Shown here piece by piece: positions 7,108 to 13,486 of a DNA stretch of 13,486 nucleotides. The DNA is from an uncultured Collinsella sp. (GTDB lineage: Bacteria; Actinomycetota; Coriobacteriia; Coriobacteriales; Coriobacteriaceae): assembly GCA_900555585.1 (NCBI GenBank), contig USLT01000010.1:1-13486 (forward strand), written 5' to 3'. The notes below the pieces were generated by a model. That model was not told the origin of the DNA. It did not search any database and saw only the letters and a program-made list of their open reading frames with translations. Position 1 is the stretch's first letter. Every line of letters starts with the position of its first letter. Position numbers and translations under genes: made by a program.

Positions 7108-7581
7108 TTAGAACGGGATGTCCTCATCGTAGACGTCGACCGCAGGCGGCGCCTGAACGGGAGCCTGCGGGGCAGGGGCGGACATCGGCGCGGCATCGTA
7201 GCCGCCCTGGCCATATGCTGGCTGGCCGTAGCCGCCCTGGCCGCCGCCCTGCTGGCCGCGGGAGAGGAACTCGATCTCATCGACGATGACCTCGAGCTTG
7301 CTCCTGCGCTGGCCGTCGCGCTCCCAGGAGCTGTAGCGCAGCTTGCCCTCGATCGCGACCTTCGACCCCTTGGAGAGATAGCGGCTCACAGCTTCTGCCC
7401 GGGTACCGAACATCGTGCAGTCGACGAAGTTGGGATAATCCTCCCACTCGCCGGTCTGCGGGTTACGGCGACGGTCGTTGACCGCGACGCCGAAGGAGAG
7501 CACCTGGGTGCCGCTCGCGGTGGCGCGCAGCTCGGGATCGCGCGTGAGATTGCCGGAAATGTTAACTCGGTTGATGCTCAT
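7108..7581 (-). CDS. ssb: Single-stranded DNA-binding protein
   Basis: A 157-residue SSB. The OB-fold covers residues 1-108: INRVNISGNLTRDPELR at the start, then VAVNDRR (32-38) and WEDYPNFVDCTMFG (46-59). A Gly/Gln/Tyr-rich then Pro/Ala-rich flexible linker (109-146) leads to the acidic tip DEDIPF, which is the docking peptide for replication and repair partners. The ATG at 7581 is chosen because MSINRV is the family start; a GUGAG/GAGAGG purine stretch precedes it. The frame extends 17 codons further upstream without similarity. It lies between rpsF and rpsR, the classic arrangement. Confidence 0.97.
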   Translation of the reverse strand: MSINRVNISGNLTRDPELRATASGTQVLSFGVAVNDRRRNPQTGEWEDYPNFVDCTMFGTRAEAVSRYLSKGSKVAIEGKLRYSSWERDGQRRSKLEVIVDEIEFLSRGQQGGGQGGYGQPAYGQGGYDAAPMSAPAPQAPVQAPPAVDVYDEDIPF

Positions 7582-7641
7582 ACGTAACTCACTACCTCTC
7601 TCGCCCGCACGCGTCATCGCGCACGGGTCCAAACAGAATCC

Positions 7642-7935
7642 TTACTCCATGTCGTCGCGACGAACGATCATGTGACGAACCACGGCATCGGTGATGCGCA
7701 GAACGCGGTCGAGCTCGGCGATCTGGGTGGGATCTGCATGGAAGTTGATGAGGGTGTAGTCACCTTCGGTGAGCTTGTCGATCTCGTAGGCGAGCTTGCG
7801 CTTGCCCCACTCGTCAACGTTGTCGACCTTGCCATTGCCCTCAGCGATCGTGGTGTCGATGCGCTTCATAACGGCGAGACGGGTCTCAGGATCGAGAGAC
7901 GGGTCGACGAAGAACAGCAGTTCATAAGCCTTCAT
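7642..7935 (-). CDS. rpsF: 30S ribosomal protein S6
   Basis: A 97-residue S6, partner of S18 on the small subunit platform. It starts MKAYELLFFVDPSLDPE and contains WGKRKLAYEIDKLTEGDYTLINF (43-65) and the C-terminal LRITDAVVRHMIVRRDD, all typical. GGAGGTGA lies 5 bases before the ATG at 7935, which decides the start; the frame is open 33 codons further upstream without similarity. It is the first gene of the operon, with a good promoter about 70 bases upstream. S6:S18 feedback on the leader is possible. Confidence 0.97.
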   Translation of the reverse strand: MKAYELLFFVDPSLDPETRLAVMKRIDTTIAEGNGKVDNVDEWGKRKLAYEIDKLTEGDYTLINFHADPTQIAELDRVLRITDAVVRHMIVRRDDME

Positions 7936-7950
7936 TTGGTCACCTCCTCT

Positions 7951-7983
7951 GGGCATAAGGCTCCGGGTCGTGAAGGTGCGCCC
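7951..7983 (-). ncRNA. Possible S6:S18-responsive leader hairpin of rpsF
   Basis: In the rpsF 5' leader, GGGCG and TGCCC (one G-U pair) can close a hairpin just before the AGAGGAGG ribosome site. Inside it, CTTC and GGAG can pair around a loop ending in ACCC next to CCGG. Known S6:S18 leaders are short hairpins beside the ribosome site with an exposed CCG. This one has the right place and an available CCG, but I cannot confirm the consensus fold by eye. Confidence 0.25.
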
Positions 7984-8005
7984 GAAGCAGGAAAGGACGC
8001 GGATA

Positions 8006-8034
8006 ACTATATCCATTTGCTTCGAACACCTCAA
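8006..8034 (-). promoter_or_regulatory. Promoter of the rpsF-ssb-rpsR-DUF2232-rplI operon
   Basis: On the minus strand TTGAGG (8029-8034) and TATAGT (8006-8011) are separated by exactly 17 bases, a good sigma-70-type match (4/6 and 5/6). The start of transcription would be near 7999, giving a leader of about 64 bases before rpsF. Confidence 0.6.
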
Positions 8035-8255
8035 GATTCAGATAGCCTCGCCCGCACGACCTCCATAAATCCGCACGTAACCCATACCGCGCTCTGCGCT
8101 TGGGGACCATCTTCAGGCATCGTGCGGACATCGCGTCGCCATCTTCCTCTCAAATCACCAACCATCAACTCGAGTAGCCGTACAGCCGCAGGCAGAGTTC
8201 GCCGCTAACCCACCGCGACGATCTCGACTCGTGCAAAGCTCCCCACAACGAACAG
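8035..8255. other. Gene-free stretch upstream of the rpsF promoter
   Basis: Together with the rpsF leader and the terminator at 8256-8286, this makes a 383-base gap between rpsF and the DUF4013 gene. Short open frames occur on the minus strand here, but none has a convincing start or family resemblance. I see no RNA gene or strong repeat in it. Confidence 0.5.
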
Positions 8256-8286
8256 AGGGCGGCGGGACCCGAAGTCCCGCCGCCCT
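8256..8286 (-). terminator. Terminator hairpin after the DUF4013 gene
   Basis: A perfect 13-bp stem (AGGGCGGCGGGAC with its complement) closes a 5-base CCGAA loop, 32 bases beyond the stop codon. The minus-strand tail (CTGTTCGTTGT) is only moderately T-rich, so termination may be partial or factor-assisted. Confidence 0.7.
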
Positions 8287-8318
8287 CCCGGCGCTAGGCC
8301 ACAACTCTCCCCGCATGC

Positions 8319-9470
8319 CTACTCCACGCGTTCGTCCTCGCTAGACGGCTCCCCGCCATCCAGCAAGTCAGACACGGGAGGAAGCAATACCGGACCGCGC
8401 TCGGGTTCACGGCACCCCTCGCCGGCGCCGTCGTCGCTCGGCACAGCTCCTCCAGCGGACTCCGCATCTTGCGTGTTGGGCGCGCAGGCGGCGGGGACGC
8501 CATCGACCTCATCCGAAGCCCCTTGCCGGGATGCATCCGCCGGTGCGGAGGGCATCGGGGCCTTCGCGGATTCCGCGGAGCCACTGGATGGCACCCCGTC
8601 GGGCAGCGGGTCGGAAGACAGCCCCCAGCGAGCCAGATCGAAGCGCGCGAACCACTGACCGACCGCGTTGACGACGACCAGCCTCATGGCGGTCTCGATC
8701 ACCACGCCGATGAAGACGAGGCCGACGCCCAGCAGCACGACGAGCAGTACGAGCGCGGGCCCCATACCGACCAGGGCGTCCACGAGAAAGGCAAGGGGAT
8801 GAATAGCCATGGTTCCGCCGGTTACCGCGAAGGCGCCGAGCAGGCTTCCAGCGAAGAACACCGCGCAGACGAGGCCGACGAGGCCGGAGTACACCGCGTT
8901 CACGATGCTTGCGATCAGGGTGATTCCGACAAGATGGAGAAACCCTCGCCAATCGCGCGCGATCATCTGGCAGATACGGTCGAGACGCCATCCCGCCGAG
9001 AAGCTGTCGTAGATCGTCGAGCGCATCATCGCCACGTTCACGAAAGCGGTGGCGCACAGATTGAACGCGAGCGAAGCCAGGCCGAGAGCGCCCATGGAAG
9101 TGGCGCCGAGATAAGCGGCGGCCGTGGCGATCGGGGCGCCGATGGCGAATAGGGACCCCACGGCGGCGGCGCTCGAGCCGAAGAGCAGGGCGCTCGCCAC
9201 CGACGCCGCGATGACGATGCTCGCGCCGACCAGGAACGCGATGCCCCCCGTGCTCAGGACCTTGCCGTAGTTAACCCCGCGCTGCTTCGGCGCGGCGTCG
9301 ACGCCCCATGCGGTCAAACGCCCCCATTCGAGCGCATATCCCAGAATCGCTATCTGACCGAGAATGGGAATCCAGCCCACGAGCGCGAGGACCAGCACGG
9401 GCTTGACCCATCCCTTATCTCGCGTGAGCATCTTCCAGGAGGACGTGAATCCAAGTTCGCGAGCTGACAT
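8319..9470 (-). CDS. DUF4013-type membrane protein with acidic C-terminal tail
   Basis: A 383-residue protein. The N-terminal amphipathic segment, in which SWKMLTRDKGWVKPVL (11-26) precedes the first membrane helix and GWIPILGQIAILGYALEWGR (32-51) follows, resembles the DUF4013 family of polytopic membrane proteins of unknown function. About six to eight membrane segments follow (roughly 24-46, 74-98, 104-121, 124-147, 177-207, 208-228, 236-262). The final ~97 residues (286-383) are hydrophilic, rich in Ser, Ala, Asp, Glu, Pro and Gly, probably disordered and on one side of the membrane. The ATG at 9470 has a GAAAGGGG region about 13 bases upstream, longer than ideal spacing. It stands alone between a terminator and the tRNA-Ser pair. 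The family call is moderate; a function cannot be given. Confidence 0.7.
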   Translation of the reverse strand: MSARELGFTSSWKMLTRDKGWVKPVLVLALVGWIPILGQIAILGYALEWGRLTAWGVDAAPKQRGVNYGKVLSTGGIAFLVGASIVIAASVASALLFGSSAAAVGSLFAIGAPIATAAAYLGATSMGALGLASLAFNLCATAFVNVAMMRSTIYDSFSAGWRLDRICQMIARDWRGFLHLVGITLIASIVNAVYSGLVGLVCAVFFAGSLLGAFAVTGGTMAIHPLAFLVDALVGMGPALVLLVVLLGVGLVFIGVVIETAMRLVVVNAVGQWFARFDLARWGLSSDPLPDGVPSSGSAESAKAPMPSAPADASRQGASDEVDGVPAACAPNTQDAESAGGAVPSDDGAGEGCREPERGPVLLPPVSDLLDGGEPSSEDERVE

Positions 9471-9603
9471 TCGCCCAACGCCCCTTTCACCGCCGTTGCT
9501 TGAATATTTGATAGCAGTGTATCCGCCCCGGCAGGCGATATAACGGACACCTTCCTACATTAAGGTGCAATTAAGTGATCTTGAGGCACTGGAGCCCTAT
9601 ATG

Positions 9604-9629
9604 AAAAAAGCGAGCTCGTCGGCTCGCTT
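9604..9629 (-). terminator. Rho-independent terminator of the tRNA-Ser pair
   Basis: On the minus strand an 8-bp stem (AAGCGAGC with GCTCGCTT, 6-base loop) is followed by a T-run (AAAAAA at 9604-9609 on the plus strand). It starts 12 bases after the CCA end of tRNA-Ser(CGA). Confidence 0.88.
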
Positions 9630-9641
9630 CAAGGCTGCAGA

Positions 9642-9734
9642 TGGCGGAGGAGGAGGGATTCGAACCCTCGTACCCGGGAACACCGGGTAAACGGTTTTCG
9701 AGACCGCCGCATTCAACCACTCTGCCACTCCTCC
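9642..9734 (-). tRNA. tRNA-Ser(CGA)
   Basis: A 93-base class II tRNA. The acceptor stem GGAGGAG pairs with CTCCTCC, followed by G and an encoded CCA. The anticodon loop CTCGAAA gives CGA (9698-9700 on the plus strand), reading UCG. The variable arm is long and GC-rich (ACCCGG/CCGGGT). It is the second gene of a tandem pair, 49 bases after tRNA-Ser(GGA). Confidence 0.97.
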
Positions 9735-9747
9735 GTTAGGAATGAAC

Positions 9748-9773
9748 ATGGCGCGTCACAAAGGACGCGCCAT
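9748..9773. repeat. 10-bp perfect hairpin between the two tRNA-Ser genes
   Basis: ATGGCGCGTC and GACGCGCCAT form a perfect 10-bp stem with a 6-base loop, within the 49-base spacer. On the minus strand it is followed by GTTCATTCC, with no T-run. It is therefore more likely an RNA-processing element or weak terminator than a full stop signal. Confidence 0.6.
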
Positions 9774-9783
9774 GAGAGTTAAC

Positions 9784-9874
9784 TGGCGGAGAGTCAGGGA
9801 TTTGAACCCTGGAGACGCTTTTGGCGCCTACACGATTTCCAATCGTGCTCCTTCGGCCACTCGGACAACTCTCC
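9784..9874 (-). tRNA. tRNA-Ser(GGA)
   Basis: A 91-base class II tRNA. The acceptor stem GGAGAGT pairs with ACTCTCC, followed by G and an encoded CCA. The anticodon loop TTGGAAA gives GGA (9838-9840 on the plus strand), reading UCC and UCU. It has a long variable arm (GGCGCC...) and the usual GGTTCAAATCC T loop. It is the first gene of the tandem pair, with a promoter just upstream. Confidence 0.97.
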
Positions 9875-9890
9875 GTTAAATGCAAAAGGA

Positions 9891-9918
9891 ATTGTACCGT
9901 AACGACCGAGAAACGCAA
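9891..9918 (-). promoter_or_regulatory. Probable promoter of the tRNA-Ser pair
   Basis: On the minus strand TACAAT (9891-9896, 5/6 match to the -10 box) lies 16 bases after TTGCGT (9913-9918, 3/6 match to the -35 box). Transcription would start about 10-12 bases before the mature 5' end at 9874. Confidence 0.45.
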
Positions 9919-10054
9919 AGGGAAATTTCAAGCAAGTCCAAAATTATCTAAAACGCCAAGGCGCGCTCGATTCAGACGGGGTGGGCAGTAGTATCATCTG
10001 CTTGCACATTATCCAGCGGATGCATCGAGCTCCCTGGCTGTTGAAAGGACGACC

Positions 10055-10843
10055 GTGGCAATCACCCTCACCACCATGTTGCCCGCCGCGGCCGCCATAA
10101 CGATGGGCAGCGGCGCGGCGACGCAACAGGTCTCCATCCCCATATGGCTCGAGCTCCTCGCCGTCATCGTCGCGTCGATATCGGGCGTTCTCGCCGCCCG
10201 CGAGCACAAGCTGGACTTCGTCGGCGCCGTCGGCCTCGCCGTCACCTGCGGATTGGGCGGCGGTCTCATCCGAGACATGATCTTGCAGCAGGGCGACGTC
10301 TACATCCTCGACCAACCGCTCGCCCTTCCCGTCTCCATCGCGACCGCTACCTGCGCATTCGTCTTTCCGGGCATCGTCGAGAAACCCGAGCGCCTGATCG
10401 CGGTCCTCGATATCTTCGCGGTCGGCCTTTATGCCGGCATCGGTGCGGACAAGGCGATGGTCTACCAACTCGAGCCCACGGTATGCGTGATGATGGGCTT
10501 CTTCACCGCCGTCGGAGGCGGCATGCTCCGCGACGTGTTCGCCAACAAGACGCCCGCGATCTTCCGCCCTGGCAACTACTACGCCGTCGCCTCGATCGCC
10601 GGATCGGCCATCTACGTCGCCATGGTGTTGAACATGGGCATGCCGAAGATCATCGCCCTCGCCGCATGCGTCGCGGTGACCATGGTCTTGCGCTGGGCGT
10701 CGCTGCACTACAACCTCCTCACGCCGACCGAGGTCAACCTGCAGGCCGTCAAGGAACCCATCAAGAAGGTCGCACGAGGCACCAAGGAGATCGGGGGCAG
10801 GGTTGTCCGGCGGGCGCCAAAGCCGGGAAAGCGCGCGAGGTAG
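10055..10843 (+). CDS. TRIC/UPF0126-type cation channel membrane protein
   Basis: A 262-residue protein with two repeats of the UPF0126 (prokaryotic TRIC, YadS/YicG-like) unit, each carrying GGGxxRD: GGGLIRD at 68-74 and GGGMLRD at 154-160. About seven membrane segments are visible between residues 30 and 215. Family members form trimeric monovalent-cation channels with one pore per subunit, and some are proposed amino-acid or glycine exporters in bacteria; the substrate is not shown here. The GTG start at 10055 has AAAGGA about 6 bases upstream. This gives about 25 extra N-terminal residues compared with shorter relatives, and later ATGs at codons 8 and 17 are alternatives. A strongly basic tail (about 233-262, rich in Lys and Arg) follows the last helix. 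It is convergent with typA. Confidence 0.9.
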   Translation: MAITLTTMLPAAAAITMGSGAATQQVSIPIWLELLAVIVASISGVLAAREHKLDFVGAVGLAVTCGLGGGLIRDMILQQGDVYILDQPLALPVSIATATCAFVFPGIVEKPERLIAVLDIFAVGLYAGIGADKAMVYQLEPTVCVMMGFFTAVGGGMLRDVFANKTPAIFRPGNYYAVASIAGSAIYVAMVLNMGMPKIIALAACVAVTMVLRWASLHYNLLTPTEVNLQAVKEPIKKVARGTKEIGGRVVRRAPKPGKRAR

Positions 10844-10883
10844 GGCACTCCCCTATGGCAGCGAGACGTATCGAGCTTGAGAA

Positions 10884-10921
10884 AGGGGGCCCGCACCATC
10901 CTTGGACGGTGCGGGCCCCTT
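10884..10921. terminator. Bidirectional terminator between the TRIC gene and typA
   Basis: A 12-bp perfect GC-rich stem (GGGGCCCGCACC with its complement at 10908-10919) closes a 10-base loop, with flanking A/T and G-T pairs. Tails are CTTTCTC on the minus strand and CTTCGACTC on the plus strand. It sits in the 97-base gap between the two convergent stops. Confidence 0.8.
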
Positions 10922-10940
10922 CGACTCTATGCGGCTCGCG

Positions 10941-12770
10941 CTACTTCATCGCGCGCGCTGCGGCCTTCTTGCGATCGATCGCGTTGAGCAGGCGCTTACG
11001 CAGGCGGATATTCTTCGGCGTGATCTCGACGAGCTCGTCATCGACGATGTACTCGAGCGCCTCCTCCAGAGAGAAGGTACGCGGAGGCACCAGCTGGATG
11101 GAGATGTCGGACGTCGAGGAGCGCTGGTTGCCCAGGTTCTTGGTGCGGGCGATGTTGACGACCATGTCGCCGGGCTGGATGCGCTCGCCGACGAGCATAC
11201 CCTCGTAGCACTCCGTGCCGGGCTCGACGAAGAGGCTGCCGCGCTCCTGCAGGGTACCGAGGGCGTAGGCAACGGCCTTCTCGGTGGTCATGGAGATCAT
11301 GGCGCCGTTCTTGCGCCCGCCGATGTCGCCGGCATAGGGGCCGTACTCGAGGAAGGTGTGGTAGAAGACGCCCTCGCCATGGGTGACGTTGAGGACGCGG
11401 TTCTTCAGGCCCATGATTCCGCGGGTCGGGATCCTGAACTCGACATGGGTGACGGTCGAACCGGGCTGCATGTCGGTCATGGTGCCGCCGGCGTTACCAA
11501 AGACCTCGATGACCTTGCCGGCGTACTCGTCGGGGCACTCGACGACGGCCTGCTCGATGGGCTCCATGGTGTTGCCGTTCTCGTCCTTCTTGAACAGGAC
11601 GCGGGGGCGGCCGACCTGGAACTCATAGCCCTCGCGGCGAAGGGTCTCCATCAGGACGGACAGGTGCAGGATGCCGCGGCCGCTGACCTCCATGCCGCTC
11701 TTGTCCGGCAGCTCCTCGATGCGCATGGTGACGTTGTTCTCGCCCTCGGTGAACAAGCGCTCCTTGAGCTGGCGGGCGCCCACGATGTCGCCGTCGCGAC
11801 CGACGAGCGGAGAAGTGGATGCCTCGAAGACGATCGAGAGGGTCGGGGGATCGATCTCGATCGGGTCGAGCTCGACGGGGTTCTCCGGATCGGTGTACAC
11901 ATCGCCGATATCGGTGGAGTCGACGCCGACGACCGCGGCGATATCTCCGGCACCGACCTCCTTGCACTCGGTGCGGCCGAGATAATCGAAGGTGAAGAGC
12001 TGCTTGACCGTGGCGGTCGAGCGCTCGCCGCCGTTCTTCACGACGAGAATGCTGTCTCCCTGACGGATGGTGCCCGAGAACACGCGGCCGATGCCGATGC
12101 GACCCACGAAGTTCGAGTGGTCGATGGTGACGCACTGCATGGCCAGCGGGCCGTCCACGTCGACGTCGGGAGCCGGGAGCTCGTCGACGATCATATCGAG
12201 CAGGGGATACATGTCCATGTTGTCGTCAGCGGGGTCCAGGCGCGCGTAGCCGTTCACGCCCGAGGCGTAGATGACGTGCTCCATGGCGAACTCGAGCTGG
12301 TCGTCCGAGGCACCGAGATCCGCCATGAGATCCAGGCAGTCGTTAAACGCGCGCTCGGGCTCGGCACCCGGTCGGTCGATCTTGTTGATGACGATCATGA
12401 TCTTGAGGCCGGTGTCGATGGCGTGGCGGAGAACGAAGCGGGTCTGCGGCATCGGGCCCTCGAAGGCGTCGACGAGCAGCAGGGCGCCGTCGGCCATGCG
12501 CAGGACGCGCTCGACCTCGCCGCCGAAGTCGGCATGGCCGGGAGTATCGAGGACGTTGATCTTGATGCCCTTGTACTCGATCGAGATGTTCTTAGCAAGG
12601 ATGGTGATTCCGCGCTCGCGCTCCTGGTCATTCGAATCGAGGACGCGGTCCTCGACCTGCTGGTTCGCACGGAACGCGTCCGTGGCGCGCAGGAGCTTAT
12701 CGACCATGGTCGTCTTACCGTGGTCGACGTGGGCGATGATTGCGATGTTCCTCAAGTTATCGACGAGCAT
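10941..12770 (-). CDS. typA: Translational GTPase TypA/BipA
   Basis: A 609-residue ribosome-binding GTPase of full family length, involved in ribosome assembly and stress or cold growth. The GTPase motifs are AHVDHGKTT (G1, 13-21), the RGITI switch (53-57), DTPGH (G3, 75-79) and NKID (G4, 129-132). EF-G-like domains follow, then the TypA-specific C-terminal region with EYGPYAGDIGGRKNGAMIS and ELVEITPKNIRLRKRLL near the end. The chosen ATG at 12770 has GGGGA about 4 bases upstream, and MLVDNLRNIAIIAHVDHG is the usual start. The frame is open 12 codons upstream without similarity. The hypothetical gene ending at 12856 lies 85 bases upstream, so joint transcription is possible. A small 6-bp hairpin (12816-12832) lies in that gap. 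Confidence 0.97.
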   Translation of the reverse strand: MLVDNLRNIAIIAHVDHGKTTMVDKLLRATDAFRANQQVEDRVLDSNDQERERGITILAKNISIEYKGIKINVLDTPGHADFGGEVERVLRMADGALLLVDAFEGPMPQTRFVLRHAIDTGLKIMIVINKIDRPGAEPERAFNDCLDLMADLGASDDQLEFAMEHVIYASGVNGYARLDPADDNMDMYPLLDMIVDELPAPDVDVDGPLAMQCVTIDHSNFVGRIGIGRVFSGTIRQGDSILVVKNGGERSTATVKQLFTFDYLGRTECKEVGAGDIAAVVGVDSTDIGDVYTDPENPVELDPIEIDPPTLSIVFEASTSPLVGRDGDIVGARQLKERLFTEGENNVTMRIEELPDKSGMEVSGRGILHLSVLMETLRREGYEFQVGRPRVLFKKDENGNTMEPIEQAVVECPDEYAGKVIEVFGNAGGTMTDMQPGSTVTHVEFRIPTRGIMGLKNRVLNVTHGEGVFYHTFLEYGPYAGDIGGRKNGAMISMTTEKAVAYALGTLQERGSLFVEPGTECYEGMLVGERIQPGDMVVNIARTKNLGNQRSSTSDISIQLVPPRTFSLEEALEYIVDDELVEITPKNIRLRKRLLNAIDRKKAAARAMK

Positions 12771-12855
12771 AGTTCCCCGTTCTCTGGTGACGGTATCTAT
12801 AAACAATTAGGCGGACGGTCGATATCCGACCGCGACCGCTCAATTCTAACGACTC

Positions 12856-13311
12856 TTAGAAGAGCAGGGGCTCTTCTCCCGCAGGTTCAGGGTCACTCCA
12901 CATGAAGTTCTCTCCCTGCCCGATGCCCTTGACGAGCGTGAATGCGGAGTACGCGCTTTCGGAGCCCCGCTCGCCGAAGGTCGTGATCATCGCGTCGACG
13001 TACGCACCGTACTCGTTCTGCACGCAACCGAGGTAGATGATCACATAGCGGCACGCCGCGGCCATGTCGTCCTCCACGGAGCCGTCCTTCGCGACCGAGC
13101 GAATGAAGTCGTCCGCGGCCTCGAGGCACGCCTCGTCCCCGTCATCGGAGAACGCGACGGCGCAACGGGCCCCCGATTCATCCTCGGCGCAAGCGACGAC
13201 GCCGGGGTCGTCTCCATCCGCCAGGGAATCGAGGAACGCCCCCATCATGTCGCACGCCATCGCATCGAGTTCGGGGGAAACTGATCCTGCCTGCTGATTG
13301 TTCGAAGACAT
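12856..13311 (-). CDS. Unrecognised small acidic, cysteine-containing protein
   Basis: A 151-residue soluble protein that I do not recognise. It is strongly acidic (many Asp/Glu, few Lys/Arg) and has no signal peptide or membrane segment. Six cysteines occur at 20, 41, 50, 62, 87 and 96, with no CxxC pair. It looks helical, with an amphipathic RYVIIYLGCVQNEYGAYV region at about 88-105 and a C-terminal tail ending EEPLLF. The start is well supported: AAGGAG lies 5-6 bases before the ATG at 13311. The coding character is good (strong third-position GC, no internal disruption). A -10-like TATAGT lies at 13347-13352 on the minus strand. It sits between tRNA-Ala and typA in the same orientation, but this neighbourhood does not itself indicate a function. 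Confidence 0.75.
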   Translation of the reverse strand: MSSNNQQAGSVSPELDAMACDMMGAFLDSLADGDDPGVVACAEDESGARCAVAFSDDGDEACLEAADDFIRSVAKDGSVEDDMAAACRYVIIYLGCVQNEYGAYVDAMITTFGERGSESAYSAFTLVKGIGQGENFMWSDPEPAGEEPLLF

Positions 13312-13394
13312 AGGGCTCCTTGGTCGAGCGGAATGAATCTAGGGCAACTATAGTGCATCTACCACGTAATAGACGCCGGGGCGGTGCCCCATAG

Positions 13395-13420
13395 TAAAAA
13401 AGGCACCCTCGCGGATGCCT
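13395..13420 (-). terminator. Rho-independent terminator of tRNA-Ala
   Basis: On the minus strand AGGCATCC and GGGTGCCT form an 8-bp stem (one G-U) with a GCGA loop, followed by a T-run (plus-strand A at 13396-13401). It begins 12 bases after the tRNA CCA end. Confidence 0.88.
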
Positions 13421-13432
13421 CATCAGAATCAA

Positions 13433-13486
13433 TGGTGGAGGTTAGGGGGATCGAACCCCTGACCTCAGGCTTGCAAAGCCCGCGCT
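13433..13486 (-). tRNA. tRNA-Ala(UGC), 3' portion; the 5' end is outside the window
   Basis: The minus strand shows the anticodon arm (CGGGC TTTGCAA GCCTG, anticodon TGC at 13473-13475), the short variable loop, the T arm AGGGGTTCGATCCCCCT and the acceptor 3' side ending ACCTCC-A-CCA. Anticodon and discriminator A fit alanine. About 22 bases at the 5' end are missing. Confidence 0.93.

Noticed and set aside
7940..8131. Short minus-strand frames upstream of rpsF as small genes
   Set aside because: They cross the rpsF promoter and ribosome site, have no good ribosome sites of their own, and show no family resemblance.
12816..12832. Hairpin CGGTCG / CGACCG between the 151-residue gene and typA as a terminator
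   Set aside because: The stem is only 6 bp and no T-run follows on the minus strand, so it is too weak to call.
10902..12905. A 667-codon open frame on the plus strand across typA
   Set aside because: It lies antisense to the full, well-conserved typA gene. Its composition (runs of Asp, Val, Leu, Ala and His) is what a GC-biased complement of a highly expressed gene produces, and it has no family resemblance.
1..13486. Mobile element, prophage, CRISPR or defence-system content
   Set aside because: I found no transposase, integrase, repeat-spacer pattern or terminal inverted repeats. tRNA genes are present as possible integration sites, but no duplicated tRNA 3' end marks an insertion.

Overview
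The window is GC-rich chromosomal DNA (by eye roughly 60% G+C, with strong third-position GC bias) carrying core bacterial genes. The ribosomal/ssb operon, the Shine-Dalgarno-led starts, the style of the acyltransferase-SGNH and DUF4013 proteins, and the CCA-encoding tRNA genes suggest a high-GC Gram-positive, most likely a member of the Coriobacteriia (Collinsella/Olsenella-like). The lineage is inferred from style and is not proven. I see no insertion sequence, prophage, CRISPR array or integrase.

Layout. (1) 1-1482, minus: one uninterrupted frame that reads as a complete TadA tRNA-adenosine deaminase followed in frame by a class I glycerate kinase, cut by the window edge. It diverges from tRNA-Ser(UGA) at 1533-1622, which has its own terminator. 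(2) 1711-2289, minus: a TetR-type regulator, divergent from lemA (2510-3061, plus). A large acyltransferase-3/SGNH membrane protein (3086-5110) follows lemA after only 24 bases. The regulator/lemA gap holds an exact 11-bp inverted repeat that overlaps a possible regulator promoter. (3) A shared terminator separates these from the minus-strand operon rpsF-ssb-rpsR-DUF2232-rplI (7935 down to 5188). It has a good promoter at 8006-8034 and a short leader that may carry an S6:S18 control hairpin. (4) 8319-9470, minus: a DUF4013 membrane protein with a long acidic tail. (5) 9642-9874, minus: tandem tRNA-Ser(CGA) and tRNA-Ser(GGA). (6) 10055-10843, plus: a TRIC/UPF0126 cation-channel-type membrane protein, convergent with typA/bipA (10941-12770, minus). 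(7) 12856-13311, minus: an unrecognised acidic, cysteine-containing 151-residue protein. (8) From 13433, minus: the 3' part of tRNA-Ala(UGC).

Functionally the window is dominated by translation: decoding tRNAs, the wobble deaminase, S6, S18, L9 and the TypA GTPase. Envelope proteins make up the rest: LemA, the O-acyltransferase-like protein, the TRIC channel, DUF2232 and DUF4013. The least ordinary item is the TadA-glycerate kinase fusion. No clearly new multi-gene system is evident.
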